The notes: a model not told the origin generated them from the letters alone. DNA of 51,538 nt from Streptococcus suis YS56 (GCF_000440115.1 NZ_ALMY01000017.1:1-51538); one strand, 5' to 3'; positions 19,175 to 26,460 are shown, counted from the stretch's first letter. Made by a program: numbers and translations.

Positions 19175-19268
19175 TCCACAACCTGTGGATAACTCTGTGA
19201 ATTATGTGAAAAACTGTAGCCATATCATGATTTTCTAAAAATATTTTCTGTCGTATGCTTGTGGATAT
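19172..19268. promoter_or_regulatory. DnaA-box cluster at the htrA-rlmH strand switch
   Basis: TGTGGATAA at 19184-19192 is the only exact DnaA-box consensus found in these three gaps. Nearby are CAATCCACA (19172-19180), TGTGAATTA (19196-19204) and TGTGGATAT (19260-19268). Gene orientation diverges here: htrA leftward, rlmH rightward. This supports initiation near or including this gap. Confidence 0.65.
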
Positions 19269-19282
19269 GTTACAATTATTTT

Positions 19283-19762
19283 ATGAAAATAAAATTGATT
19301 ACCGTTGGAAAATTGAAAGAAAAGTACCTCAAAGAAGGTATTGCAGAATATAGTAAACGATTGGGACGATTTACTAAGTTGGATATGATTGAGCTTCCTG
19401 ATGAAAAAACACCAGATAAAGCCAGTCAGGCAGAGAATGAACAAATATTAAAAAAAGAAGCCGATAGAATTATGTCTAAAATTGGAGAGCGAGATTTTGT
19501 CATTGCCTTAGCGATAGAAGGGAAACAATTTCCATCGGAAGAATTTAGTCAAAAGTTATCTGATATTGCAGTAAATGGGTATTCAGATATAACTTTTATC
19601 ATCGGTGGTAGTTTGGGTCTCGATTCTTGTATTAAAAAAAGAGCTAATTTGTTGATGAGTTTTGGACAGTTGACACTTCCCCATCAACTAATGAAATTAG
19701 TTCTCATCGAGCAGATTTATCGTGCATTTATGATTCAGCAGGGAAGCCCATATCATAAGTAG
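19283..19762 (+). CDS. rlmH: 23S rRNA pseudouridine-1915 N3-methyltransferase RlmH
   Basis: A 159-residue SPOUT methyltransferase acting on the 70S ribosome. It starts [19 protein letters not shown] and contains the knot motif [10 protein letters not shown] and the C-terminal [18 protein letters not shown]...GSPYHK. Homologues end in exactly this YHK motif. It is the first rightward gene after the origin zone. An upstream TTG/ATG extension is possible, but the internal ATG matches the family start. Confidence 0.95.
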   Translation: MKIKLITVGKLKEKYLKEGIAEYSKRLGRFTKLDMIELPDEKTPDKASQAENEQILKKEADRIMSKIGERDFVIALAIEGKQFPSEEFSQKLSDIAVNGYSDITFIIGGSLGLDSCIKKRANLLMSFGQLTLPHQLMKLVLIEQIYRAFMIQQGSPYHK

Positions 19763-19776
19763 TTTCACGTGAAACA
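19761..19776. promoter_or_regulatory. parS centromere site
   Basis: AGTTTCACGTGAAACA matches the parS consensus TGTTTCACGTGAAACA at 15 of 16 positions and keeps the perfect 14-base palindrome. It begins on the last base of the rlmH stop region and ends just before the ribosome site of the next gene. ParB loading here is expected from the family. Confidence 0.88.
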
Positions 19777-19786
19777 AGGAGTGAAA

Positions 19787-20470
19787 ATGAATCAAAAAGA
19801 TTATCGTGTTTTTGAGGGATTGAGAATTGCTTGTTCATTAACGTTTATCAGTGGTTATTTAAATGCCTTTACTTTTGTGACTCAGGGTGGTCGCTTTGCT
19901 GGTGTACAATCTGGAAATGTTATTTCCCTAGCTTATTTTTTAGCTAAAGGTGACTTTGCGCAGGTAGTTAATTTTTCCATTCCCATTTTATTTTTTGTAT
20001 TCGGACAATTTTTTACCTACTTAGCAAGAAGGTATTTTGAAAAACAAACATGGTCTTGGCACTTTGGTAGTAGTGTAATGATGTTAGTTCTTATTTTACT
20101 AACTATCATTCTCTCACCTATTATGCCTGCGTCTTTTACAATTGCTAGTCTAGCCTTCGTAGCCTCTATTCAAGTAGAAACATTTAGAAGGTTACGAGGT
20201 GCTCCGTATGCCAATGTGATGATGACAGGGAATGTCAAAAATGCTGCTTACCTCTGGTTTAAAGGAGTTATTGAAAAAGATTCAGAACTTAGAAAAACAG
20301 GTAGAAACATCTTATTGACCATTATAGGGTTTATGCTAGGTGTCATTATATCTACTCACCTATCCTTCCAATTTGAAGAATATGCCCTTATTGGTCTGAT
20401 TTTGCCAGTTTTATATATTAATTATGAATTATGGCAAGAAAAAAGACCTACTCGAGGTAGGTCTAAATGA
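19787..20470 (+). CDS. YoaK family (DUF1275) membrane protein
   Basis: A 227-residue integral membrane protein with about six hydrophobic segments and the family signatures SGYLNAFTFVTQGGRFAGVQSGN and ANVMMTGNVKNA. The role is unknown; members are often described as small-molecule or ion transporters without proof. The start is ATG 19787 because AAGGAG lies five bases upstream; parS overlaps the leader. The last codons encode the terminator of the opposing tRNA-Arg gene, and the stop codon overlaps its 3' end by three bases. Confidence 0.82.
   Translation: MNQKDYRVFEGLRIACSLTFISGYLNAFTFVTQGGRFAGVQSGNVISLAYFLAKGDFAQVVNFSIPILFFVFGQFFTYLARRYFEKQTWSWHFGSSVMMLVLILLTIILSPIMPASFTIASLAFVASIQVETFRRLRGAPYANVMMTGNVKNAAYLWFKGVIEKDSELRKTGRNILLTIIGFMLGVIISTHLSFQFEEYALIGLILPVLYINYELWQEKRPTRGRSK
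20437..20464 (-). terminator. tRNA-Arg terminator inside the yoaK-like coding end
   Basis: AGACCTAC (20444-20451) and GTAGGTCT (20457-20464) form a perfect eight-pair stem, followed by TTTTTTCTTGCC on the minus strand. It terminates the leftward tRNA-Arg transcript four bases after the tRNA, and is translated on the plus strand. Confidence 0.85.
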
Positions 20471-20541
20471 TTCCAGCAGGATTCGAACCTGCGACCGTTC
20501 GCTTAGAAGGCGAATGCTCTATCCAGCTGAGCTATGGAACC
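20468..20541 (-). tRNA. tRNA-Arg (anticodon TCT)
   Basis: A 74-nucleotide cloverleaf on the minus strand: acceptor GGTTCCA/TGGAATC with discriminator A, D-stem AGCTC...GAGC, anticodon loop CTTCTAAG with TCT, and T-loop GGTTCGAATCC. CCA is not encoded. It reads AGA codons. Confidence 0.95.
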
Positions 20542-20552
20542 TTAACCATTTT

Positions 20553-20581
20553 ATTTTACATTAAACAAAGCACTCTGTCAA
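20553..20581 (-). promoter_or_regulatory. tRNA-Arg promoter
   Basis: Minus strand -35 TTGACA (20576-20581), 17-base spacer, -10 TAAAAT (20553-20558), 11 bases from the tRNA 5' end. It diverges from the tRNA-Glu promoter. Confidence 0.82.
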
Positions 20582-20606
20582 TACAATAAAAAATCAAAAA
20601 AATGTA

Positions 20607-20635
20607 TTGACAAACAAAGTCACATGTATTATACT
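20607..20635 (+). promoter_or_regulatory. tRNA-Glu/tRNA-Asn promoter
   Basis: -35 TTGACA (20607-20612), 17-base spacer, -10 TATACT (20630-20635), 18 bases before tRNA-Glu. It probably drives both tRNAs as one transcript ending at the hairpin in attL. Confidence 0.85.
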
Positions 20636-20653
20636 AGTTATTGTTCTAAAAAT

Positions 20654-20725
20654 GGTCCGTTGGTCAAGGGGTTAAGACACCGCCTTTTCACGGCGGTAAC
20701 ACGGGTTCGAATCCCGTACGGACTA
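20654..20725 (+). tRNA. tRNA-Glu (anticodon TTC)
   Basis: A 72-nucleotide cloverleaf: acceptor GGTCCGT/ACGGACT plus A, anticodon loop CTTTTCAC with TTC, and T-loop GGTTCGAATCC. CCA is not encoded. It precedes tRNA-Asn by five bases. Confidence 0.95.
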
Positions 20726-20730
20726 TTTCT

Positions 20731-20803
20731 TCCGCCATAGCTCAGTTGGTAGAGCGCATGACTGTTAATCATGATGTCACAGGTTCGAGCCCTGTTGGCG
20801 GAG
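20731..20803 (+). tRNA. tRNA-Asn (anticodon GTT), element target
   Basis: A 73-nucleotide cloverleaf: acceptor TCCGCCA/TGGCGGA with discriminator G, anticodon loop CTGTTAAT with GTT, and T-loop GGTTCGAGCCC. Its 3' end lies inside the left attachment repeat, so the tRNA stays intact while the mobile element occupies its 3' side. Confidence 0.95.
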
Positions 20804-20843
20804 TATATAAACACTAGGAAACCTTGAGAAATCAAGGTTTTTT
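20792..20843 (+). repeat. attL: left 52-bp attachment repeat
   Basis: Starts CTGTTGGCGGAGTA (tRNA-Asn T-stem to 3' end) and ends at the T-run of the tRNA terminator. It matches 30193-30244 at 48 of 52 positions; all four differences lie in a nine-base patch after the first 14 bases. The crossover core is therefore probably the identical 14 bases at the tRNA end or the distal hairpin block. Confidence 0.88.
20819..20843 (+). terminator. tRNA-Asn terminator within attL
   Basis: AACCTTGA and TCAAGGTT form an eight-pair stem with a short loop, followed by T6. It is repeated identically in attR (30220-30244), so the element carries or duplicates the terminator. Confidence 0.82.
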
Positions 20844-20849
20844 CTTGTT

Positions 20850-20868
20850 TTGGTCAAAAGTTGGTCAA
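20850..20868. repeat. Integrase arm-type site pair, left outer
   Basis: TTGGTCAA at 20850-20857 and 20861-20868, start-to-start distance 11. Same word and spacing recur three more times, only near the element ends. Confidence 0.7.
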
Positions 20869-20959
20869 TGAATTTAGAACTATATCAGCTTTTACTGCAT
20901 ATTGGATAAGAATGAAAAAATTGTGAAAAAGCGACATGAATAATCATACAATAGGAAAA

Positions 20960-20978
20960 TTTGGTCAAAAAATGGTCA
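20960..20978. repeat. Integrase arm-type site pair, left inner
   Basis: TTGGTCAA at 20960-20967 and ATGGTCAA at 20971-20978, 11 bases apart, overlapping the 3' end of the integrase gene. Confidence 0.7.
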
Positions 20979-22097
20979 AGTGTTTGCTGACATGATTTTT
21001 CTAATTTTTTCAGTTTCTTCTTCCTCTTTTTCCTTAATAAGATGAGAGTAAGTTTCTATAATTTGCTTTGTATCTTTGTGACCTACGATTTTCGAAAGTG
21101 TCCAAATATCAATTCCTTCAGCCAGTAAAATACTGATATAGGTATGACGAATACCAGTAGCTGTTAGGACTTTTGGAGTTATATTTAATTGATGAAGCAG
21201 TTCACTGAGACAAGTATTGACAGTTTTATTTGAAGGTACACCATAAATTGGATTAACAAATAGAAGATTATTTGGATTATCGAAATCAATTGTATCTTGC
21301 TCTTTTAGCAATTTATCGAGTACTTCTATTACAGTATCATCAATAGGAATATTTCGTACAGATGTTTTTGTTTTAGGGTCTGTAAACTCATTTTTCGCTG
21401 AATCGTATCGCCTATAAGTTACAATCTCTTTGCTTTTCCAAAGTATGCAATCCCAAGTTAAGCCTAACACCTCTCCAAATCTCATACCAGTCTTTAACTG
21501 TATGTAAAGAAGATAGTAAACTAAGTTGTCAGTATAGTTTACATTATTGTAAAGATAATTAACTAATTTTTTATAATCTGCTTTACTATGAATATACTTA
21601 TCTTCTTTTGATTTTGCTGGTTCTAATCCAGTTATCTTTACACCTATTGTAAAGTCATGGAAATCAAGTCGGTCTTGCTTAGCAAATTCTAGAACTTTCT
21701 TAACTTCAGAATTTAAACGAGCAACATTATCACGACCATTAGTTTTGGCAAATTGATTGATAAAGAGTTGATAGCGACTAGCCTTTATATTTACTAAAGG
21801 CATATTTCCGAAAAACTCTTCAATTAGTTTGCCACGTTTTATGTGTTTGTTGAGTGTCGCCTGTTTTTTATTTAAAGGCACGATATGTAGCTCATACCAC
21901 TTTTTCCAAAGTTCATGTAAACTAATTTGTCTATCAATGTTAGCCCCTTTTAGAAGTCTAAGTTCAATCTCAATTGCTTCAAGTTCAGCTTCTTTTTTAG
22001 TTCTAAATCCAGAATTTGAAGCTATTACTTTTCCTTTATCATCAAAGATTCTATAGTCCCATAATTTTTTCTTACCTCTTTGTCTATAGGATGCCAT
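20976..22097 (-). CDS. int: Tyrosine recombinase (integrase) of the element
   Basis: A 373-residue integrase that should catalyse insertion into and excision from tRNA-Asn. An N-terminal arm-binding domain (1-50), a core-binding domain (about 55-150) and the catalytic domain follow. R206 (TGMRFGE), K244, R317 (GIRHT), H340 (IVGHKD) and nucleophile Y350 (ETYSHL) are present. The usual first histidine of the HxxR box reads Thr314, which is uncommon and could lower activity. It lies next to attL, reading toward it. No start ambiguity: MASYRQRGKKK is typical. Confidence 0.92.
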   Translation of the reverse strand: MASYRQRGKKKLWDYRIFDDKGKVIASNSGFRTKKEAELEAIEIELRLLKGANIDRQISLHELWKKWYELHIVPLNKKQATLNKHIKRGKLIEEFFGNMPLVNIKASRYQLFINQFAKTNGRDNVARLNSEVKKVLEFAKQDRLDFHDFTIGVKITGLEPAKSKEDKYIHSKADYKKLVNYLYNNVNYTDNLVYYLLYIQLKTGMRFGEVLGLTWDCILWKSKEIVTYRRYDSAKNEFTDPKTKTSVRNIPIDDTVIEVLDKLLKEQDTIDFDNPNNLLFVNPIYGVPSNKTVNTCLSELLHQLNITPKVLTATGIRHTYISILLAEGIDIWTLSKIVGHKDTKQIIETYSHLIKEKEEEETEKIRKIMSANT

Positions 22098-22159
22098 ATA
22101 GTTACCTCACTTTCATAAAAAGCAGATAACCAAGGATTGTCTTGGTTATCATAGCATAA

Positions 22160-22498
22160 TTATTTGAAAATTTCTAGAAAATTCTGTTCGAAAAATTCAC
22201 GTGTTTTAGTAGCTAAAAAGAAATATCGACCTCCTCGATTCTGAGGATATTTTACAAATCCGTTTGGGTTTTGTTCAATATCAATTTGTTTGCGAATAAT
22301 CGGCTTATATAGGACATTTTCAAGTAGCCATGGACGAGATACAGAGAGCATTTCTAGGACATCGTTTAGTGTCATATAGTGACCTGCTACAGCACTTTTC
22401 TTCAGTCTTTCATATTCATCTTTATCTACAATAATCTTCGAATCAGGAAGCTTAATAGTGATATTTGCTAAGTCAATAGTAAATTTATTTATTTCCAT
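22160..22498 (-). CDS. DUF771-type excisionase-like DNA-binding protein
   Basis: 112 residues. The central segment YMTLNDVLEMLSVSRPWLLENVLYKP resembles the winged helix-turn-helix of excisionases, and the C-terminal GGRYFFLATKTREFFEQNF fits DUF771 proteins of streptococcal phages and integrative elements. It lies 62 bases upstream of int in the same direction, the usual xis-int order. A directionality role is inferred from fold and position. Confidence 0.7.
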   Translation of the reverse strand: MEINKFTIDLANITIKLPDSKIIVDKDEYERLKKSAVAGHYMTLNDVLEMLSVSRPWLLENVLYKPIIRKQIDIEQNPNGFVKYPQNRGGRYFFLATKTREFFEQNFLEIFK

Positions 22499-22560
22499 GA
22501 CTTTATCTCCTTTCTAAATTATGAGATAATAGACTAGGGATAAGCCTAGTCTTATCTCAG

Positions 22561-23805
22561 TTAATCGGCAACATCATTCTTATTGTTCTTGGCGGAATTT
22601 TTAGGGTTGATGTTGTTTTTTTGATAAAAAATTTGAAAAGCATCTTCAAGTAAATCTTTAAAATTAAGATTAGAGAGTTTGTCACCAAACTTAGATAACC
22701 ATATTCCTACATCTGTGTTTGGGGTGTAGTTGGCCTCATACTCTTGAATTAGTCTGATGATGAAGTGGTTACGTGCTTCTGTTCCCCATATTGTTTCTAT
22801 TTTCCATAGAAGTGGATAGAAGCCACTACCTTTCATTAAATATAATATTGTTGCCATCAGGTCATTATTCCTTGAAGATAATGATTCTAGTGCTGGAAAG
22901 TCTCCCATATTTTTCATCAAATCACTTGTTACATCAAGAGCTTCTCCATTAGTTGATTCGTAGAAGCAATACTTATCAAGTATTTTATTGACAATTAGCT
23001 TGCTCAAGTCTTCAGAGCTTTCTAATGTTAGTAGCAGAGCTAGGATTTGATTACTATAAGTTCCTTTATAGGAAGCCTCCATACGAATCCAAGAATCACA
23101 GAATTTTGTGAGGTGCATATACCGTCCTTGATTATCTAATTGCTCCTGGTACTTATTATAGATACGAAGTAAAGCGTTAATATTCTTTTTCTTGCTACCA
23201 ATATAAACAGTTTGAGCATATCCATTTACCTCTTGAGCACTAATTTTTGATATATTTTTACGTCCCTTGTTATTGGTAATGATGTATTGCTTTGTTTTCA
23301 AACCTTGGTAGAGGTCATTGACAGTTAACTTATAGTTAAAATAGTCAACGGCAAAGTCAATACGTGAAAGACGTAATTCATAGTAATCCTCGTCCAGTAA
23401 TTGCGCCATGTTGTGGACGTCAATTGATTTACTGTTTAAGTCTTGATAACTAGATTTATATTGCGACAATGCAGATGCACTGAACTTTAATATAATACCC
23501 ATTGTAAAGTTAGTCTGATGCCAAGCAATTGCAAAATAGTAAGGCAAGTCTTGAAAGGTGAATCCATCTGTATAGCCTGCTGGAGGTGTTTTTAATGGAA
23601 TATAATTTCCAAAAAGAATAGGCAGAGATAGTTTATTAGCTATTATCTCAGATAGCGTTGAAGCAATTTGATGCCAATTATCTGGATAATCACCGACTGT
23701 ATCTTCTGTGAGTTTGATAACAAATGTTATTTCGTCAACGCTTGTCATAATAACTGTTTTTCGTTCATTGTTATTATTAAGAATTACTTCAATTTCGTGT
23801 GTCAT
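22561..23805 (-). CDS. Rep_trans-type relaxase / replication initiator (MobT-like)
   Basis: A 414-residue protein of the replication initiation factor family. It has SRIDFAVDYF (about 147-156), TVYIGSKKKNINALLRIYNK (about 199-218) and an RME motif (about 241-243), the conserved blocks of pT181-type Rep and ICE/IME MobT relaxases. It would nick at an oriT and may also support rolling-circle copying of the excised circle. Followed by DUF771 and preceded by a 173-base gap with a GC-rich hairpin. The C-terminus (about 395-414) is Asn- and Lys-rich. Confidence 0.82.
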   Translation of the reverse strand: MTHEIEVILNNNNERKTVIMTSVDEITFVIKLTEDTVGDYPDNWHQIASTLSEIIANKLSLPILFGNYIPLKTPPAGYTDGFTFQDLPYYFAIAWHQTNFTMGIILKFSASALSQYKSSYQDLNSKSIDVHNMAQLLDEDYYELRLSRIDFAVDYFNYKLTVNDLYQGLKTKQYIITNNKGRKNISKISAQEVNGYAQTVYIGSKKKNINALLRIYNKYQEQLDNQGRYMHLTKFCDSWIRMEASYKGTYSNQILALLLTLESSEDLSKLIVNKILDKYCFYESTNGEALDVTSDLMKNMGDFPALESLSSRNNDLMATILYLMKGSGFYPLLWKIETIWGTEARNHFIIRLIQEYEANYTPNTDVGIWLSKFGDKLSNLNFKDLLEDAFQIFYQKNNINPKNSAKNNKNDVAD

Positions 23806-23978
23806 AAATTATCCTCTCTCCGCCCAAGTACGAAAAGTTAACTAGGCGGTAGATTTTGTTTTAGTTAACTACATGGTAAAAGTGGACTATATCTAGTGAT
23901 AAGGGGTAATTACTATGGGACGGGGGTCTTTACAGAATCCCCGTTAAGAGGCTGTAAGCCAATCCTTCGCCTCCAGGG
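23806..23978. promoter_or_regulatory. Candidate oriT / nick region
   Basis: A 173-base non-coding gap between the relaxase and ATPase genes. It holds a GC-rich hairpin ACGGGG...CCCCGT (23920-23925 and 23939-23944, 13-base loop) in an otherwise AT-rich stretch, and a direct repeat AGTTAACTA at 23836-23844 and 23863-23871. Relaxases of this family nick in or beside such hairpins, often near their own gene. The assignment is inferred. Confidence 0.5.
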
Positions 23979-24722
23979 CTACGGGGCAACAACCTCATCA
24001 TTTTGAAAGTAACAGTCTGACCGTTGAACAGCTTCCAGAATCAAATTTTCTAGCGGTTGCATGTTATAACTAGGTACTATGATGTGACGGCTCTCTTTTC
24101 CATCGATTTTCATATATCCTACCCCTCGGGAATTATTTCTTATGATGTTCTCTTTTTCATCGGAGAAAAGCATAGAGATGGTTTCCTTCGACAGTTTACC
24201 CAATGCAATCACTGTACCTATGGAATCACGTGATAAGCCAAGTGTTGACTTATGAGCGTCCTGCTGGGAAACGACTACAAATATAGAAAATGACCGTGAT
24301 AATTGAATAAGACGTGTAAAGTCTTTTATAGCTTGGTCACGCTCCTTCTTATCAAGGCTATTTTGCCATGCAGTAAATTCATCAAAGCAGACTACTACAA
24401 ATTCTCTGGATTTATCAAGCCCTTTTTGACGATTTTCAAGAATTGATAATGCTAAAGTAAGGAGTTCTGCGACATCATTAAAACGCTTAAATCCTTTACA
24501 ACCATCTAAAAAAGAAAAGTCAGAATCAGCCTTATAGTCGCCAATCAGAAACGTGGCTCTGGGGTAGGTGTGTGCAAAACGTGCTAGAAAAAGTTTTACC
24601 GCATACGTCTTACCAGACCCCGAGGAGCCAACAAAGAGAGCGTGTGGCACACGCCCAACTGGTATATCCCAGAAAAAATGGTTCCCATAATCAGCTAGAT
24701 TTTTATCCAGAAAGCATTTCAT
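23979..24722 (-). CDS. Short FtsK/TcpA-like coupling ATPase
   Basis: A 247-residue P-loop ATPase: Walker A GSSGSGKT at 32-39, Walker B VVVCFDE at 109-115, and SQQD near 153-156. It is FtsK/HerA-like and comparable to TcpA coupling proteins of Tn916-type elements, but roughly half their size and without N-terminal membrane segments or a gamma domain. It is likely to deliver the relaxase-DNA complex to a host ICE secretion channel, perhaps anchored through the adjacent membrane protein. It precedes the relaxase gene. Confidence 0.82.
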   Translation of the reverse strand: MKCFLDKNLADYGNHFFWDIPVGRVPHALFVGSSGSGKTYAVKLFLARFAHTYPRATFLIGDYKADSDFSFLDGCKGFKRFNDVAELLTLALSILENRQKGLDKSREFVVVCFDEFTAWQNSLDKKERDQAIKDFTRLIQLSRSFSIFVVVSQQDAHKSTLGLSRDSIGTVIALGKLSKETISMLFSDEKENIIRNNSRGVGYMKIDGKESRHIIVPSYNMQPLENLILEAVQRSDCYFQNDEVVAP

Positions 24723-24734
24723 CTGTTTATACTC

Positions 24735-25205
24735 CTAATAAGTACTATAGGAAAACTGAATCTCCAAATTGAGATAGTACTGATTGTTATACCTCAACAA
24801 CTCTCCAAATTGAGGTGTAACATATAACGACTTCCCTTTGTCTGACCAGTTTGTATAAGTTGTAGATTCAGCTAGATATTTGCTAAATTGTGTCAAAAAG
24901 ACTTGTTGGATATAGCTCTCTTCTTCATCAACAGGCTTTCTAGATAGCATAATAGGAAAGCTAACAAGGTGAGAACGATAATCACTGCTAGTTTGTAAAT
25001 ATCGAATATAGCGACTATCAAAAAGAAGTTTTTGCCCTGAAACAGTTGCAGTTTTTTCAATTACTTGTTCAATATCTGCTATGATTGTTGGAAGGTTTAA
25101 TTGAAGCATTTGAGCCTGTTTCTGTTTTTCTTTAATCTCGCTAATTCTAAGAGCAAAATAAAGAAATCCAGCAAATAGGATAATTAACAAAGACACAATT
25201 GTCAT
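24735..25205 (-). CDS. Unknown single-pass membrane protein of the element
   Basis: 156 residues. A hydrophobic N-terminal segment (about 3-20, VSLLIILFAGFLYFALRI) is followed by a soluble part rich in aromatic residues and Gln. I do not recognise the family. It ends 12 bases before the ATPase gene and is co-oriented with it. Since that ATPase lacks membrane segments, this protein could supply the anchor; that is a positional guess. AAAGGAA precedes the ATG. Confidence 0.7.
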   Translation of the reverse strand: MTIVSLLIILFAGFLYFALRISEIKEKQKQAQMLQLNLPTIIADIEQVIEKTATVSGQKLLFDSRYIRYLQTSSDYRSHLVSFPIMLSRKPVDEEESYIQQVFLTQFSKYLAESTTYTNWSDKGKSLYVTPQFGELLRYNNQYYLNLEIQFSYSTY

Positions 25206-25222
25206 AAAAATTCCTTTCTATC

Positions 25223-25250
25223 GGATAAGGGGAGATACTCCCCGCTATCC
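25223..25250. other. Strong intercistronic hairpin without U-run
   Basis: GGATA-a-GGGGAG (25223-25234), loop ATA, CTCCCC-gc-TATCC (25238-25250): eleven base pairs with one small internal loop. It sits in the 46-base gap between two element genes. There is no T-run on either strand, so it is not a simple terminator; RNA processing, attenuation or a second DNA-origin structure are possible. Confidence 0.6.
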
Positions 25251-25251
25251 A

Positions 25252-25548
25252 TTAAATAATTTCAATAAAAGCAGACTTAGCTTTGACCGAAAGTGCAGCG
25301 CGATTCCCACTTATATAAGCATTAATAGAAACATTTTCGAGAATGATTTCTACCTTCTCATCAAACAAAGAAGCAAAGTCAGAGACATTAACCGTATCCG
25401 CTTTGATATTTGTTTGATTGAATCGACCTTCTGGAGTTCGCACACCGACACTAAATTGGGTTTGACCAGTTTCTTGTCCAGTCTCGTAATTTTTTATTCT
25501 ATTTGCTCCAAGAAGAATTCCTTGAAGTGTTGTTTGTTTAGTTTCCAT
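25252..25548 (-). CDS. Unknown 98-residue element protein
   Basis: Starts METKQTTLQGILLGANRIKNY and is predicted mainly beta-strand, with repeated valine-rich segments (DTVNVSDFASLF, KVEIILENVSINAYIS). A longer frame using a TTG start at 25608 exists but has no ribosome site; the ATG at 25548 has AGG seven bases upstream. Family not recognised. It is the first gene of the leftward transfer module, downstream of a 20-base palindrome. Confidence 0.6.
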   Translation of the reverse strand: METKQTTLQGILLGANRIKNYETGQETGQTQFSVGVRTPEGRFNQTNIKADTVNVSDFASLFDEKVEIILENVSINAYISGNRAALSVKAKSAFIEII

Positions 25549-25630
25549 AAGAAAACCTATCTTTCCAACCATTTTATTAAATGCACCAATAAATTCATGG
25601 ATTTTCAAATTTATTGAAGATATGTAATTT

Positions 25631-25650
25631 TGTGTAATAGCTATCTCACA
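25631..25650. promoter_or_regulatory. 20-bp palindrome upstream of the transfer module
   Basis: TGTG-TA-ATAGCTAT-CT-CACA: 16 of 20 positions are symmetrical, with a perfect ATAGCTAT core. Located 82 bases upstream of the first leftward gene of the module, it is a candidate operator. The ATAGC word is also present around the surface-protein promoter. Confidence 0.55.
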
Positions 25651-25746
25651 CTACGAGAATAGCACATAAACAATTCAGTATCTACCTAACGTCTAAGTAC
25701 TGATGTAATAGGCTTTTTTTGCCTTCACTAACGTAATAAAAAGCAC

Positions 25747-25775
25747 TTGAATTTGTTTGTCGGTTATGCTAAGCT
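25747..25775 (+). promoter_or_regulatory. Promoter of the acidic cargo gene
   Basis: -35 TTGAAT (25747-25752), 17-base spacer, -10 TAAGCT (25770-25775). It lies 28 bases before the ATG and reads away from the transfer module. Confidence 0.5.
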
Positions 25776-25803
25776 AATGAAAAAAATATGTGAGGAGCTA
25801 TTT

Positions 25804-26451
25804 ATGTCTATAGATACGGTTGAACAACAAGAAAAATTATTACTGGCTTGTATAACTCTGAACTTTGTTGAAGATTTAGAGGAATTCAAGGAATTTCAAG
25901 AACTTTCAGCTGAAGAAAAAGGATACAAAGCAATATTAGAATACGTCGATGATATGATTGATTCTGAAGTAGGTGTTAAAACACTAGAAAAAATCTTCCA
26001 AGGAAACCCTTCTACGTCCAAAACAGCTATTAGTGATAGAGCTTATAATGCTATCTTTGAAAATGAAATATTTAGTGAATTAAGTGAAAAAATATACGAA
26101 GGCATTCAAAACAATGATAAAGTAATTATGGACAAGGTTACGGACATTATTGAGCATCGAATTGAAAACAAAGAATTCCCTAAGATATTGGAGAAGATGA
26201 AGAAATCAAGTAATCGTCATTATGCTCTACCTATGTTATTACAAAATGAGCAACTATTAACGAATGTGCTTGATTATCTCCCTTTAATTGAAAAGATTTT
26301 TGAATCAGAGGAGAATGTTACAGTATTTTGCCAACTAGCTGAACGATTAGAAATGTTTAAGATAGTTGAGGAGTTTGAGGACTGGGAGAATGTTGAACAG
26401 TTTATCAAATCTGTTCAAACACGAAACGGATTTGATAATTACATAGATTAG
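25804..26451 (+). CDS. Unknown acidic helical cargo protein
   Basis: 215 residues starting MSIDTVEQQEKLLL, set by GAGGAG seven bases upstream; a longer frame from a TTG at 25747 runs over the promoter. Rich in Glu, Asp, Ile and Leu, no membrane segment or signal peptide, predicted all-helical with possible repeat-like segments. No family recognised. It stands alone, opposite in direction to the transfer module, with its own promoter and a shared terminator. Cargo such as an anti-phage or immunity function is possible but nothing in the sequence proves it. Confidence 0.7.
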   Translation: MSIDTVEQQEKLLLACITLNFVEDLEEFKEFQELSAEEKGYKAILEYVDDMIDSEVGVKTLEKIFQGNPSTSKTAISDRAYNAIFENEIFSELSEKIYEGIQNNDKVIMDKVTDIIEHRIENKEFPKILEKMKKSSNRHYALPMLLQNEQLLTNVLDYLPLIEKIFESEENVTVFCQLAERLEMFKIVEEFEDWENVEQFIKSVQTRNGFDNYID

Positions 26452-26460
26452 AGCATGCAA

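Noticed and set aside
20638..20835. 65-residue minus-strand frame over the tRNA-Glu/tRNA-Asn genes
   Set aside because: It is antisense to two clear tRNA cloverleaves, a well-known source of false gene calls.
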